This document shows, piece after piece, positions 35,906 through 48,068 of a DNA stretch of 64,000 nt. The translations under genes were made by a program, and so were the position numbers. Position 1 is the stretch's first letter; each line of letters starts with the position of its first letter. The DNA lies in assembly GCF_963082655.1 (NCBI RefSeq), contig NC_081552.1, positions 54,834,286 to 54,898,285 on the forward strand, in the 5' to 3' direction. The stretch comes from Stomoxys calcitrans. Its lineage: Eukaryota; Arthropoda; Insecta; Diptera; Muscidae. The notes under the pieces were generated by a model that was not told the origin of the DNA, made no database searches, and saw nothing but the letters and a program-made list of their open reading frames with translations.

Positions 35906-36918
35906 TTTTATACCCCCACCATAGGAAGGGGGGTATACTAATTTCGTCATTCTGTTTGTAACTACTCGAAATATTCGTCTGAGACCCCATAAGGTATATA
36001 TATTCTTGATCGTCGTGACATTTTATGTCGATCTAGCAATGTCCGTCCGTCCGTCTGTCTGTCGAAAGCACGCTAACTTCCGAAGGAGTAAAGCTAGCCA
36101 CTTGAAATTTTGCACAAATACTTCTTATTAGTGTAGGTTGGTTGGTATTGTAAATGGGCCATATCGGTCCATGTTTTGATATAGCTGCCATATAAACCGA
36201 TCTTGGGTCTTGACTTCTTGAGCCTCTAGAGTGCGCAATTCTTATCCGATTGGAATGAAATTTCGCACGACGTGTTTTGTTATGATATCCAACAACTGTG
36301 CTCAGTATGGTTCAAATCGGTCCATAACCTGATATAGCTGTCATATAAACCGATCTTGGGTCTTGACTTCTTGAGCCTCTAGAGGGCACAATTCTTATCC
36401 GTTTCGTATGAAATTTGACACGACGTGTTTTGTTATGATATCCAACAACTGTGCCAAGTATGGTTCAAATCGGTTCATAACCTGATATAGCTGTCATATA
36501 AACCGATTTGGGATCTTGACTTCTTGAGCCTGTAGAGGTCGCAATTATTATCCGATTTGCCTGAAATTTTGTACGACGGATTCTCGCATGACCATCATAC
36601 GTATTTATTATGGTCTGAATCGGTCTATAGCCCGATACAGCTTCGATATTAATCGATCTCTCTATTTTACTTCTTGAGCCCCCAAAGGGCGCAATTCTTA
36701 TTCGAATTGGCTGACATTTTACACAGGTCTCCAACATATAATTTAATTGTGGTCCAAACCGGACCATATCTTGATATCGCTCTAATAGCAGAGCAAATCT
36801 TTTCTTATACCCTGTTTTGCCTAAGAAGAGATGCCGGGAAAAGAACTCGACAAATGCGATCCATGGTGGAGGGTATATAAGATTCGGCGCGGCCGAACTT
36901 AGCACGCTTTTACTTGTT
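35906..36918 (-). repeat. Family E copy, complete ends, inverted
   Basis: It begins with 'ttatacccccaccatagg' and ends with 'ggccgaacttagcacgcttt'. It has about four 153-bp-type units plus the terminal module. It keeps one half of the GGCCGAA hairpin. Confidence 0.8.
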
Positions 36919-37036
36919 TATATGGAGTTTGACAGCATTCCGCCTGAAAAGCTGAACAGAAAACTCGTATGAAATTTGACACGACAAAAATGCCATTTTG
37001 TACCTTTTAATACCTAAATGTAAAAATTAAAAAAAA
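36919..37036. other. Short spacer between E copies
   Basis: It contains 'ttttgtaccttttaatacct', which resembles the GGTACT-rich repeat at 34665-35290. It holds no other content. Confidence 0.4.
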
Positions 37037-38837
37037 ACAAGTAAAAGCGTGCTAAGTTCGGCCGGGCCGAATCTTATATACCCTCCACCATGGATCGCAT
37101 TCGTCGAGTTCTTTTCCCGTTATCTCTTCTTAGGCAAAAAAGGATATAAGAAAAGAGTTACTCTGCTATTAAAAGGATATCAAGATATGGTCCGGTTCGG
37201 ACCACAATTAAATTATATGTTGGAGACCTGTGTAAAATTTCAGCCAATTCGTATAAGAATTGCGCCCATTGGGGATCACGAAGTAAAATAGAGGGAACGA
37301 TTTATATGGGATCTTTATCGGGCTATAGACCGATTCAGACCATAATAAACACGTTTGTTGATGGTCATGAGAGGATCCGTCGTACAAAATTTCAGGCATA
37401 TCGGTAATAATAATTGCGACTTCTAGGGGTCAAGAAGTCAAGATCCCAGATCGGTTTATATGGCAGCTATATCAGGTTATGAACCGATTTGAACCTAATT
37501 TGACACAGTTGTTCAAAGTAAAAATAAAATACGTCATGCAAAATTTCAGCCAAATCGGATAGGAATTGCGCCCTCTAGAAGCTCAAGAAGTCCAATCCCC
37601 AGATCTGTTTATATGACAGCTATATCAGGTTATGGACCGATTTTAACCATACTTGGCACAGTTGTTGGATATCATAACGAAATACTTGGTGCCAAAAATT
37701 CTTTCCAATCGGATAAGAATTGCGCACTCTAGAGGCTCAAGAAGTCAAGACCCAAGATCGGTTTATATGGCAGCTATATCAGGTTATAGACCGATTTAAA
37801 CCATACTTGGCACAGTTGTTGGGTATCATAACAAAAGACGTCGTGCGAAATTCCATTTCAATCGGATAAGAATTGCGCCCTCTAGAGGCTCAAGAAGTCA
37901 AGACCCAAGATCGGTTTATATGGCAGCTATATCAGGTTATGAACCGATTTGAACCATACTTGGCACAGTTGTTGAATATAATAACAAAACACGTCGTGCA
38001 AAATTTCATCCCAATCGGATAAGAATTGCGCACTCTAGAGGCTCAAGAAGTCAAGACCCAAGATCGGTTTATATGGCAGCTATATCAGGTTATGAACCGA
38101 TGTGAACCATACTTGGCACAGTTGTTGGATATCATAACAAAACACGTCGTGCGAAATTCCATTTCAATCGGATAAGAATTGCGCCCTCTAGAGGCTCAAG
38201 AAGTCAAGACCCAAGATCGGTTTATATGGCAGCTATATCAGGTTATGGACCGATTTGAACCATACTTGGCACAGTTGTTGGATATTATAAAAAAACACGT
38301 CGTACAAAATTTTATTCGAATCGGATAAGAATTGCGCACTCTAGAGGCTCAAGAAGTCAAGACCCAAGATCGGTTTATATGGCAGCTATATCAGGTTATG
38401 GACCGATTTGAACCATACTTGGCACAGTTGTTGGATATTATAAAAAAACACGTCGTACAAAATTTTATTCGAATCGGATAAGAATTGCGCACTCTAGAGG
38501 CTCAAGAAGTCAAGACCCAAGATCGGTTTATATGGCAGCTATATCAAAACATGGACCGATATGGCCCATTTACAATACCAACCGACCTACACTAATAAGA
38601 AGTATTTGTGCAAAATTTCAAGCGGCTAGCTTTACTCCTTCGGAAGTTAGCGTGCTTTCGACAGACAGACGGACGGACGGACGGACGGACAGACGGACGG
38701 ACATGGCTAGATCGACATAAAATGTCACGACGATCAAGAATATATATACTTTATGGGGTCTCAGACGAATATTTCGAGTAGTTACAAACAGAATGACGAA
38801 ATTAGTATACCCCCCATCTTATGGTGGAGGGTATAAC
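37037..38837 (+). repeat. Family E copy with a regular 153-bp array
   Basis: It starts 'caagtaaaagcgtgctaagt' with a perfect TTCGGCC-G-GGCCGAA hairpin and ends 'cttatggtggagggtata'. 'gaattgcg' occurs at 37717, 37870, 38023, 38176, 38329 and 38482, exactly 153 bases apart. Because 153 is three times 51, frames run through several units, which explains the open frames seen here. Adjacent units are very similar, so the array was homogenised recently. Confidence 0.9.
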
Positions 38838-40122
38838 AAGTAAAAGCGTGCTAAGTTCGGCCGGGCCGAATCTTATATACCCTCCACCATGGATCGCATT
38901 TGTCGAGTTCTCTTCCCGGCATCTCTTCTTAGGCAAAACAGGATATAAGAAAAGATTTGCTCTGCTATTAGAGCGATATCAAGATATGGTCCTGTTTGGA
39001 CCACAATTAAATTATATGTTGGAGACCTGTGTAAAATGTCAGCCAATTCGAATAAGAATTGCGCTCTTTGTGAGCTCAAAAAGTAAAATAGAGAGATCGA
39101 TTTATATGGGAGCTGTATCGGGCTTTGGTCCGATTCTGATCATAATAAACACGTATGTTGATGGTCATGAGAGAATCCGTCGTACAAAATTTCAGGCAAA
39201 TCGGATAATAATTGCGACCTCTAGAGGCTCAAGAAGTCAAGATCCCAGATCGGTTTATATGGCAGCTATATCAGGTTATGAACCGACTTGTACTTTATTT
39301 GCCATAGTTGTTGAAAGTAACAATAAAAAACGTCTTGCGAAATTTCAGCCAAATCGGATAGGAATTACGCCCTCTAGAAGCTCAAGAAGTCAAGTCCCCA
39401 GATCTGTTTATATGACAGCTATATCAGGTTATGAACCGATTTGAACCATATTTGGCACAGTTGTTGGATATCATAACAAAATACTACATGCCAAAATTCA
39501 TTCAAATCGGATAGGAATTACGCCCGTTAGAGGCTCAAGAAGTCAAGACCCAAGATCGGTTTATATGACAGCTATATAAGGTTATGGACCGATTTCAACC
39601 ATACTTGGCACAGTTGTTGGATATAACAACAAAACACGTCGTGCAAAATTCCAATTCATTCCAATCGGATAAGAATTGCGCCTTCTAGAGGCTCAAGAAG
39701 TCAAGACCCAAGATCGGTTTATATGGCAGCTATATCAGGTTATGGACCGATTTAAACTATACTTGGCACAGTTGTTGAATATCATAGCAAAACGCTTCGT
39801 GCAAAATTTCATTCCAATCGGATAAGAATTGCGCACTCTAGAGGCTCAAGAAGTCAAGACCCAAGATCGGTTTATATGGCAGCTATATCAAAACATGGAC
39901 CGATATGGCCCATTTACAATACCAACCGACCTACACTAATAAGAAGTATTTGTGCAAAATTTCAAGTGGCTAGCTTTACTCCTTCGGAAGTTAGCGTGCT
40001 TTCGACAGACAGACGGACGGACATGGCTAGATCGACTTAAAATTTCGCGACGATATTTCGAGTAGTTACAAACAGAATGACGAAATTAGTACACCCCCAT
40101 CTTATGGTGGAGGGTATAAAAA
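38838..40122 (+). repeat. Family E copy, head-to-tail with the previous one
   Basis: It begins immediately after 'ggagggtataa' of the upstream copy with 'caagtaaaagcgtgctaagt' and ends 'cttatggtggagggtata' at 40118. A 207-codon frame at 38821-39444 is produced by the repeat periodicity. Its right edge cuts the CR1-like element. Confidence 0.85.
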
Positions 40123-40129
40123 GAGCTTT

Positions 40130-40770
40130 AGTTTTAGAAGCATTAACACTGAACCTATTCACCGTCTTAACTTTCGTCTGAAAAACATTCAAAAATCGGT
40201 TATCACCTTAAAAAAGCATTTGGATGTCATCAGCATATGCAAATGAGGTGCACCAAAAATCCAGACAAGAAAAAACATCAATGACAAATAGCACAAAAAG
40301 AAGCGGACTTAATACTGAACCCTGAGGAACACCACTTCTTAGAGAAAAAACACTACTACATTTACCATCAACACAAACAAACTGGCTCCTGTAAGATACG
40401 AGCATACAAATGTACATGCACTGGTCGAAAACTTATAAACGGATTTTAATTTACTAAGAAGAAGGCCAGAATCCACTCTGTCAAATGCCGTTTCCAAATC
40501 TAAAGACAAAAGCACGCAATGTCGTGACACACCCAACTGCCAAGTGCATTGGATTTTAACAACGCCCATAACTGCTTTGCGCTTTTATTGCCCTCAAAAT
40601 GCAATACATTCGCTTCCTTTCTAACTTTTCTTATAACAAATTTGGCTTTATTCCTGGCTCTACAAAAATTCGCCACTTAACACTGGGTCGATTCTCCAAG
40701 AAAGATTTCAAAGCCATATCTCGAAGCGAGAGGTGATATAAAATGAGGGGATTGCTAAACCAATCCTCAC
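40130..40770 (-). pseudogene. CR1-like reverse transcriptase remnant
   Basis: A linker reads 'EKLERKRMYCILRAIKAQSS'. The frame then jumps over the RT fingers to 'VLLSLDLETAFDRVDSGLL' (motif A) at about 40510. After a shift, 'FSLRSGVPQGSVLSPLLFVL' (motif B) and 'CTSFAYADDIQMLF' (YADD box) follow at 40340-40208. The last part, 'NRFSVNASKTKAL', abuts the E repeat at 40130. The catalytic Asp residues are kept, but the missing fingers and two frameshifts make it dead. Confidence 0.7.
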
Positions 40771-40772
40771 TT

Positions 40773-41540
40773 CTAGTCCTTATCACCCTTTTTTATGGGA
40801 AACGCATTATGGATAGACCCAAGACAGCTACTAAAATTACTACATTGAAATTCAACGCCACTAGTGGAATACAAAGCTGAAAAATCAGTAGACGAAACAA
40901 TTTCCTGCAAATCATCACAGCTCAAAGCATTATAATCAACATATTCAAAGAACTGCAAAACATTAAGGATTGAAACGTTATGGGACACGAAAATAAACGC
41001 ATGATCCGATATACTGGGACAAACAACCTGGTTAGTAACACAGACACAACTACCATCGCTAACAAGAACAAAGTCGAGTAAGGAAGTAGAATTATGTACA
41101 GCACTAAAATGAGTAGGTAGAGAGTTGTGGACAATTGACACATTAAGCCGCCTACAACTTTCGCGCACACTATAAGAAAACGACAAATCAAAAATATTAT
41201 TATTGAAATCTCCTAAAATTATGACGTCAGAGTATCTCACGAAAATATCAGCAACTTCACTTTCAAATGCACGAAAATTTCCCCGCGAAAGATATACAAC
41301 ACCAACAAGAACAATTCTAGAACCAAGTAAAAGTTCTACAAACAAACATTCAACAATCCCATATTGACTACCACTATAAACAACTTTGTACTTAATAGAA
41401 TTAGAGACAAACAAAGCAACACCTCCACCTCTCACACACGGACGATAATTTCTGCAAAAAGAATATCCCGAAATTTCAAATCGACTCGGCGTTATACTTG
41501 GTTTAAGCCAAATTTCGGAAACACCTACTACACTCAACAA
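40773..41540 (-). pseudogene. CR1-like APE endonuclease
   Basis: A 255-residue uninterrupted frame begins 'VVGVSEIWLKPSITPSRFEI' with the catalytic-type Glu and continues 'RGGGVALFVSNS'. It has 'VIILGDFNNNIFD' (the catalytic loop) and 'PSISDHAFIFVS' (the Ser-Asp-His box). It is the N-terminal domain of ORF2 and nicks DNA for target-primed reverse transcription. This block is well kept, but it is cut off from a working RT, so I call it part of a pseudogene. Confidence 0.75.
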
Positions 41541-41712
41541 ACTGTCAACAACACATTTCTGTCTGTCAACAACAACATGACCTCTCAGAGAGGTTAAGAC
41601 TACGGCAATTAAAATGATAAGTTATCACTAAAAGCACACAATGAGGAGCAAAAAAAACGAATTATCTCACGAAATATTACCTATGTTGCAAGTTTTCATA
41701 ACTAATAACGCT

Positions 41713-42988
41713 CTAAAGGCTCAATGAAAAATTAATTGCTAAAACAAAAAAAAAAAAAAACAAAATAATGGAAATAAAATACTGGTACGCACGGGATCCA
41801 TTGGTAACGGTGCTAGCCACATCTGCATTAGCGTTGCTTGACTCAAAACTGCCAAATAATTGATCGCATCCAGTCGCATTCACTGTTTTAACGTCACCAT
41901 TCAGAAACATAAGGCACACCTTGGGAATATCTCCATTTATAAGGACGTAGCTCATTCATATTAGCTTATGACATTAAAAAACCAGGTTAAAGGCAGGTGC
42001 GGTAAGATGATCATTTAAATACACACGGTAGTCAACCTCGCCACCAATTACATCGTTCAGCCTGATCGAGTTAAGCCTAGAATAGTTCGCCATAATCAAA
42101 TCCCTGTTATGAACGGAATTAAACTTGACCAGCACTATCCTACCACAAGTAGTTTAACAGCAGTGTGATTAATATCACTGGGGGCAACCTGCACACCGCA
42201 CTAGCGGGCAATTTGTATCACTGGCTCATGCAGATTGGTAATTGATCTCGTCATGCCACTAATAAGAATATCCGCGCGATTGAGACGTCTTTCCTGAACC
42301 AAATTAAACTGCTCCAACCGCCGTATTTTCTCAAACAGCGTAGCATTAACATTGGCAATATGTTGCTGACAAACTAAAACATCAGATTTGTCTTTCTGAA
42401 TTGAAGCAATAAACTCACTTCGAAAGGAAGCCACAACACCATCCACCATTACTTGAAAATCCTGCAAACATTTCTGCATCTGCTCATAAAATTTTTGTTT
42501 CATGGACTCAACAAAGCCATCAAAAAGCCTATGAATACAACCGAGACGATCATCTGCTGCTTGCCCAGGGTCAAAACACGTACACTCTGCAAACCAGTAA
42601 GCAGACCAAGCGCACCACTCTGAGGTTGCACGCCGTCTACAGAAATAGATTGACTGCAATTGGATAATGTTGTCCTCAAAACGCTGGAATTACCGACACC
42701 ACTGGAACGCGCATCACTGGCACTATCATTAGCCAATTGACTGCTATTGGGTAATGCACTCCTCAAAACGATGGAATTAGCAACACAACTGGAACGCGAA
42801 GGCGGTTCGTCTTTATCACCACTGCACTTCCTACAGGTGAACTGCAACGACTTATTGACACACTTTGAGTGGAAATAATTGGGGCAGCCAGAACATCCAA
42901 TACTGTAAACACTACGAGTGATGATTTTGTCACAAACAGGACACTTCCAGCTCTTAGCAATAGCATGTTTAATAGGTGCAGAAACCAT
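41713..42988 (-). pseudogene. CR1-like ORF1 with PHD finger and coiled coil
   Basis: The frame opening at 42988 reads 'KCPVCDKIITRSVYSIGCSG' and continues with an HxxC pair and 'FTCRKC', a C4HC3-type PHD finger at residues about 15-55. A Ser/Asn-rich linker with two similar 'SSxVxRxxLxNxSQ' segments follows. In a second frame (42520-42201) there is a coiled-coil stretch (MKQKFYEQMQKCLQDFQVMV), then a C-terminal RNA-binding-like part down to 41720. Frameshifts separate the three parts. CR1 ORF1 proteins bind RNA. The PHD may read chromatin, which is inference. Confidence 0.65.
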
Positions 42989-43258
42989 GATTCAAATGCG
43001 AACAATGGCAATGGTAAAACAAATGAAATGAAATGCCGGGAAAACGAGGCAACACTCAGCAACAACAACAGGAGCTCAGAGAGACGGGAACAAAAAACCA
43101 CAAAATAAATGGTATCCGAGTACGAGACGCTATTAGCTTATTAGGCAGATGACAACAGCTTAAAAAATTCGTAGATCGGACTACGAAACACTACTTTATT
43201 TTGAGTTTTAATTAATTTGTCACGGAGCTCAATAAATACACTCAGCTTCTCATATTGC

Positions 43259-44728
43259 CTTTTTTATACCCTCCACCATAGGATGGGGGTATATTAATTT
43301 CGTCATTCTGTTTGTAACTCCTCGAAATATTCGTCTAAGACCCCATAAAGTATATATATTCTTGATCGTCATGCCGATCTAGTCATGTCCGTCCGTCTGT
43401 CTGTCGAAAGCACACTAACTTTCGAAGGAGTAAAGCTAGCCGCTTGAAAATTTGATATACATAGCTGATATTGCACGACGTGTTTTGTTATGGTATCCAA
43501 CAACTGTGCCAAGTATGGTTCAAATCGGTCCATAACCTGATATAGCTGCCATATAAACCGATCTTGGGTTTTGACTTCTTGAGCCTCTAGAGTACACAAT
43601 TCTTATCCGATTTGTACGAGGTGTTTTATTATGACTTCCAACAACTGTGCTGAGTATGGTTGAAATCGGTTCATAACCTGATATAGCTGTCATATAAACC
43701 TATCAGGGGTCTTGACTTCTTGAGCGTCTAGAGCGTCTCTGATTTAGCTAAAATTTTGCACGACGTGTTTTGTTATGACTTTCAACAACTGTGTTAAGAA
43801 TAGTTCAAATCGGCCTATAAACTGATATAGCTGCCATATAAACCGATTTGGGGTCTTGACTTCTTGAGCCTGTACAGGGTGAAATTCTTATCCGATTTGG
43901 CTGAAATATAGCACGATGTGTTTTGTTATGACTTCCAACAACTGTATTAAAAATGGTTCAAATCGGTCAATAACCTGATATAGCTGCCATATAAACCGAT
44001 CTGGGGTCTTGACTTCTTGAGCCACTAGAAGGCGCAATTATTATCAGATTTAGCAGAAATTTTGCATGAGGTGTTTTGTTATGACTTTCAAAAACTTTGG
44101 TAAGAATAGTTCAAATCGGTCCAGATATTGCTTCCATATAAACCGATTTGGGGACTTGACTTCTTGAGCTTCTAGAGGACGTAATTCATCCGATTTGGCT
44201 GAAATTCTGCATGACGTATTTTATTATGACTTTCAACAACTGTGCCAAATAGGGTTCACATCGGTGAATAACCGGATATAGCTGCCATATAAATCGATCT
44301 GGGATCTTGACTTCTTGAGCCTCTAGAGGTCGCAAGTATTGCCCGATTTGGCTGAAATTTTGCACAACGGCTTTTCTCATGACCTTTAGCATACGTGTCG
44401 AATATGGCATAAATCGATTTATAGCCTAATACAGGTTCCCTATAAACCGAGCTTCCAATTTTACTTCTTCAGCCTCTAAAGTGCGGAATTCTTACTAAAT
44501 TTGGCTGAAATTTTACACAATGACTTCTACTATGGTCTCCAATATTCAGTTCAATTATGGTCCGAAATGAACCATTACTTGATATTGTTCCAATAACATA
44601 GCAATTATTTTCTTTTATCCTTTGTTTGCCTAAGAAGAGATACCGTGGCAAGAGCTCGACAAATGCCATCGATGGTGGAGGGTATAAAAGATTCGGCCCG
44701 GCCAAACTCAGCACGCTTTTACTTATTT
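43259..44728 (-). repeat. Family E copy, complete, inverted
   Basis: It begins with 'ttataccctccaccatagg' and ends with 'attcggcccggccaaactca' and 'gcacgctttta'. About seven units are visible with the usual 'cttgacttcttgagc' core, more diverged than those at 37-38 kb. Confidence 0.8.
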
Positions 44729-45154
44729 TTTTTTATTATTATTGCCATCCTTAAAACAATAAACATTACATAAACAAATATTTTATCGAAGCAGAGAAAA
44801 AAAGGTATATTGAAATTCAGTTATATATGCTTGTTGCGTGGAGTTTCAGTTTTATTTGATGGATGATTATTTGATTTTATGGTAATGGCCGGCGATGACC
44901 CTCCGCGTACGATGTACGCTGTAGCCGGTAGAGGAAAAATGTGGCGGAAACGCTACATGGTGCCAAGGCGATTAGCGAAAGTGCTGCCACAGTGAAATTT
45001 CTATAGAGTGTGATTAGTGGGGTGGTAACGTAGCCAGGGGTACAACTCTGTGCTGGTTTCTGGGGTCAACTGAGAAGGCAAAAGGAAACTTAATAAATGC
45101 AGGGAAATAGAGGAAAATTTGTAAGGCGGGAAAAGTCTGCGATTTTCCACGGCT

Positions 45155-45190
45155 TATAAAAGGGGCTGAACGCCGCGACGCTTTCAGATT
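45155..45190 (+). promoter_or_regulatory. LTR core promoter: TATA box and initiator
   Basis: TATAAAA (45155-45161) is followed 31 bases later by TCAGATT (45184-45190), close to the insect initiator TCAGTT. This sets U3 at about 350 bases and leaves a very long R-U5 of about 1.6 kb. The 3' LTR has the same pair at 56667 and 56696. Confidence 0.7.
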
Positions 45191-46437
45191 CCAAAGTGTA
45201 GTTGGCGGAGTTTTGCTTTTCAAGTGCAAACGGAAAAAAATTGTGATATCCGAAATAAAAAGGCCTGATAGTATCAAGAAGTTCGAAACGTGTTATTTAT
45301 TTATTTATTTGTAAAGACTTCAGAGTCTGGTTTGTGGTGACAATTTTTTTTATGTGTGGGCGGTTGCCAAATACGTGAGTAATGGAATTTCAGTGATGTG
45401 GCTTTGTGGATTGTAACCGTTGTGTGGGTTCCTTTTTTGTTTTTTTTTATCCTCTTAAAGGAAATCCCCCGTCAAGAACACTACAACCATCCAGGCCTCC
45501 TCAGCATTACTGACGAGAGAGGCCAATCCAATTCAGGAGGAATCCTGGCATATTTTCGTGGTGGAGTCAACTTTCACTAGGGCTTTGGAGAAAAGGCCCT
45601 GAAGGCATCCTACAAATAAGGAAAGAGATAAAGTTTATTGGACACTGTGAATTGGCCAGGTAATCCCTTATATTGGGAATTCCAGAATTTATTTTGAAGA
45701 GATGATTTGACGCTCAGACGTCCATATCAATGTGCCAACAGCCCGGCTGCCAATCTGAAAAGGAAAGAATAAAAGAAAGTTTAATGAGAAAATGTTAAAC
45801 AGAAAGTAAATTATAGAAAAGCCAAAAAAGTAGTCTAATTTAAAAAAAAAGGAAAAAGAAAGAAAATTACAAAAAAAGTATAAAATTATTAAGAAATTCA
45901 TAAAAAAGAAAAAAAGATAAAAAAAAGTCTAAAAAATCGCCAAAAAAATAAATTAGGTTAAGTTGTGTTGTTGTAGTCGTTTATTATGTGTGTTTAAGTG
46001 TCTTTTTTTTATTATATGTAGTTATGTTACCTTTTATTCATTGATTATTTATTTATTTTTTTTTGTTCATTTTTTTTTTTTGGGTTTTTTTTATATAATA
46101 TGTTCATGTGAGGGACATTAACTCCAGTTAGGAAATTTAAAAGTTTGAGTGTAGGGTTACCCGAAATTACGCATGGGATAAAGTGTGATTTCCCATTTTT
46201 GTGTTGTGGACGCATTAGAATGTCCAAAAGAGACCCCCTAACAGAGCTCTATTAGGCAGGTAGTGATAGTGTTTTAACGTATTGGCCAGAATTTGGCATT
46301 ATTGTTTTGTATTTCCGTTCGTGATTGAGGGTGATCTGAGTAATTGACTCAAGAAAAATACAAGTCTGGGTTAGTGTTTCAATTTCCGTTTTGTTATGTT
46401 TCCATGTTAGGATTAAGATTCGAATTATGATTGTGTC

Positions 46438-46443
46438 AATAAA
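46438..46443 (+). terminator. Candidate polyadenylation signal in the LTR
   Basis: AATAAA lies about 1.25 kb after the predicted start of transcription. The 3' LTR copy is at 57951-57956. If it is used, R would be unusually long. Other AT-rich hexamers (for example near 45945) are possible alternatives. Confidence 0.35.
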
Positions 46444-46817
46444 TGTTACTTTTAATGTTTGATTATTATAACGTAATCATGATGTTTTAATTTGTTTTGA
46501 GAGAGGGAAGTAGGTGCAAATAGTCATGAGGTGAGTGTTTATGGAATTTGGGGCCCTTCTAACGTTTTCATTTATGCTTAGGATCTAAGGGTCAATTGGG
46601 TTGACCCTTGGGCAAGTGTGGGAGTAACTCCACCAAACACCCTTGTTTAAGGTGTACCCCGTGTTTGTTATCGTTTTATTTTGTATTAAGTCCTTCATTT
46701 GTTTATTGTTCGTCCCCTAGGGCTACTGGTGGATGGGTTGGGACCGCCCAGAGCATGGCCCCGACTGAGCTAGTTGGAACCCCACCGTAGCGCCACAGTA
46801 GGCGGCTCGTAACAATA

Positions 46818-46827
46818 TGGCGCCCAA
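46818..46827 (+). promoter_or_regulatory. Primer binding site, tRNA-Lys type
   Basis: TGGCGCCCAA begins three bases after the LTR end. It matches the first bases of the Lys-type primer site known from gypsy and lentiviruses. The match weakens after ten bases (TCG follows). It would prime minus-strand synthesis. Confidence 0.75.
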
Positions 46828-48068
46828 TCGAAATGAAATTCAATATTCTAAAACTGTGCAATATCATCTAGGCACAAGGCAATAGACCATAGGGTTACCA
46901 TAGAAGAACAACGGCAATCGCATTTTCTAGCAAAGCTATCTAAGGTTGCAGACACAGCTTTATTTATAAAACCTGTGATAAACGTGCAATATTTAGAGTA
47001 GATTTTAGAAAATTAGGATTACCGTTCCATATACATATTAGGGTCAGCTGCAATAATCTTGTTCGTTTAATGTAACAATGAATGTATTGTGTTTATGACC
47101 TGTCCTTTTTTGTTTTTTTTATGTTTTTATTTTCAAATAGTTACAATAGCAATAGGGTTAGCATAAGGGGAAAAGTGCAATGGCTATTGTGATGAGTTCA
47201 TCGCAATATTGCATTGCGACAAAGTACTCTAACATGAGATCTTTTTTTCGTTAGCGTTTATCTAGTGAGAACTGCCATGGTGCTACCCGCATGTATATGA
47301 TTAAGACAGAGCCAATTGATAGAATTAGCATAGGGGGAAGGTGCAATTGCTACTGTGATGCTAGTCACAGGTGTGCATTGTCATGTAGTACTCTTTCACG
47401 AGATCTTTTTTCTTGGCAATTGCTGGAAAAATGCCGTGGGGCCAGATCTTGATATTGAACTTTGTTGTTGTTCAAGTAAATGTTTAGTCCAGTCAACAGG
47501 TACACCTAGACAGCCTAATTTAGGACACTTTATTTTTTTTATAGAATATGTTTTTATTGAAATTTAGTAAAAACTATTCCACGCACTTCACCTCATAGGC
47601 CATTGAAAACACACCTAACTACCTCTCATACGTGTTATTAATTAATAAAAAAAAAAAAAAAAAAACTAACTAAACTAAAATTTTTTTTGTACTTTTATGT
47701 TTCTAGATTGAATGTTATATGTTATGTTTTCTTTTAAACGAATTTTGACAAATAATATCGTGTACTAATATCCTAATTTATGTCGTAGTTTGTATTACTA
47801 GTCTTAGTGGTTTATTTTTGCGTTTGTGTTTTTTTTATTTTTATTAGCTTTGCAATTATTATTATTTATTTATTTTTTTTGATTCATTTATTTTTTTTTT
47901 TCTTTCCTATATTTTTTTAATTTCGTGCTTGATTTATTTATTTTGATTTACCTTTATTTGTGCTTCACCTACTAATTTGAGTGGTTCGACAACAATTTTT
48001 TTCTGTCATTTACCTAAGGCATCGATTGAGACATAGATCTAAATTGAACGTTACTTACTTAGAGACTA
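46828..48068 (+). other. Long untranslated leader of the LTR element
   Basis: No gene is visible. There is an imperfect internal duplication of about 95 bases: 'gttagcataaggggaaaagt' at 47158 and 'attagcatagggggaaggtg' at 47324, each followed by a similar 'gagatctttttt' block. The start is 167 bases apart. The last 430 bases are T-rich and end just before the gag ATG at 48069. It may hold packaging signals. Confidence 0.5.

Larger units (their letters stand above)
40123..43258 (-). mobile_element. CR1-like non-LTR retrotransposon, interrupted at its 3' end
   Basis: On the minus strand there is an ORF1 with a PHD finger (42988 to about 41720), then an APE endonuclease (41540 to 40773), then RT pieces (40570 to 40130). 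ORF1 with a PHD finger plus APE and RT is the CR1 pattern. The element stops at the E copy that ends at 40122. The RT C-terminus and 3' tail are not visible nearby. Confidence 0.7.
44832..46814 (+). repeat. 5' LTR (1983 bp)
   Basis: It starts TGTTGCG and ends CGTAACA, so it has TG...CA ends with a short inverted repeat. It matches 56344-58321 along its whole length. The differences seen include single-base changes near 45010 and 45219, homopolymer length, and a rewritten dozen bases near 46590. Small open frames inside (45398-45580, 46608-46790) are present in both LTRs but have no protein signature. Confidence 0.93.

Noticed and set aside
38821..39444. 207-codon open frame
   Set aside because: It is made by the 153-bp periodicity of family E. 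The same peptide pattern recurs in every E copy, and there is no start context or domain.
37037..40122. Possible CRISPR-like array
   Set aside because: The units are contiguous 153-bp tandem repeats without unique spacers, and this is a eukaryotic genome.
45398..46790. Small open frames in the LTR as genes
   Set aside because: They are 60-70 codons, repeated in both LTRs, compositionally biased and without any motif.
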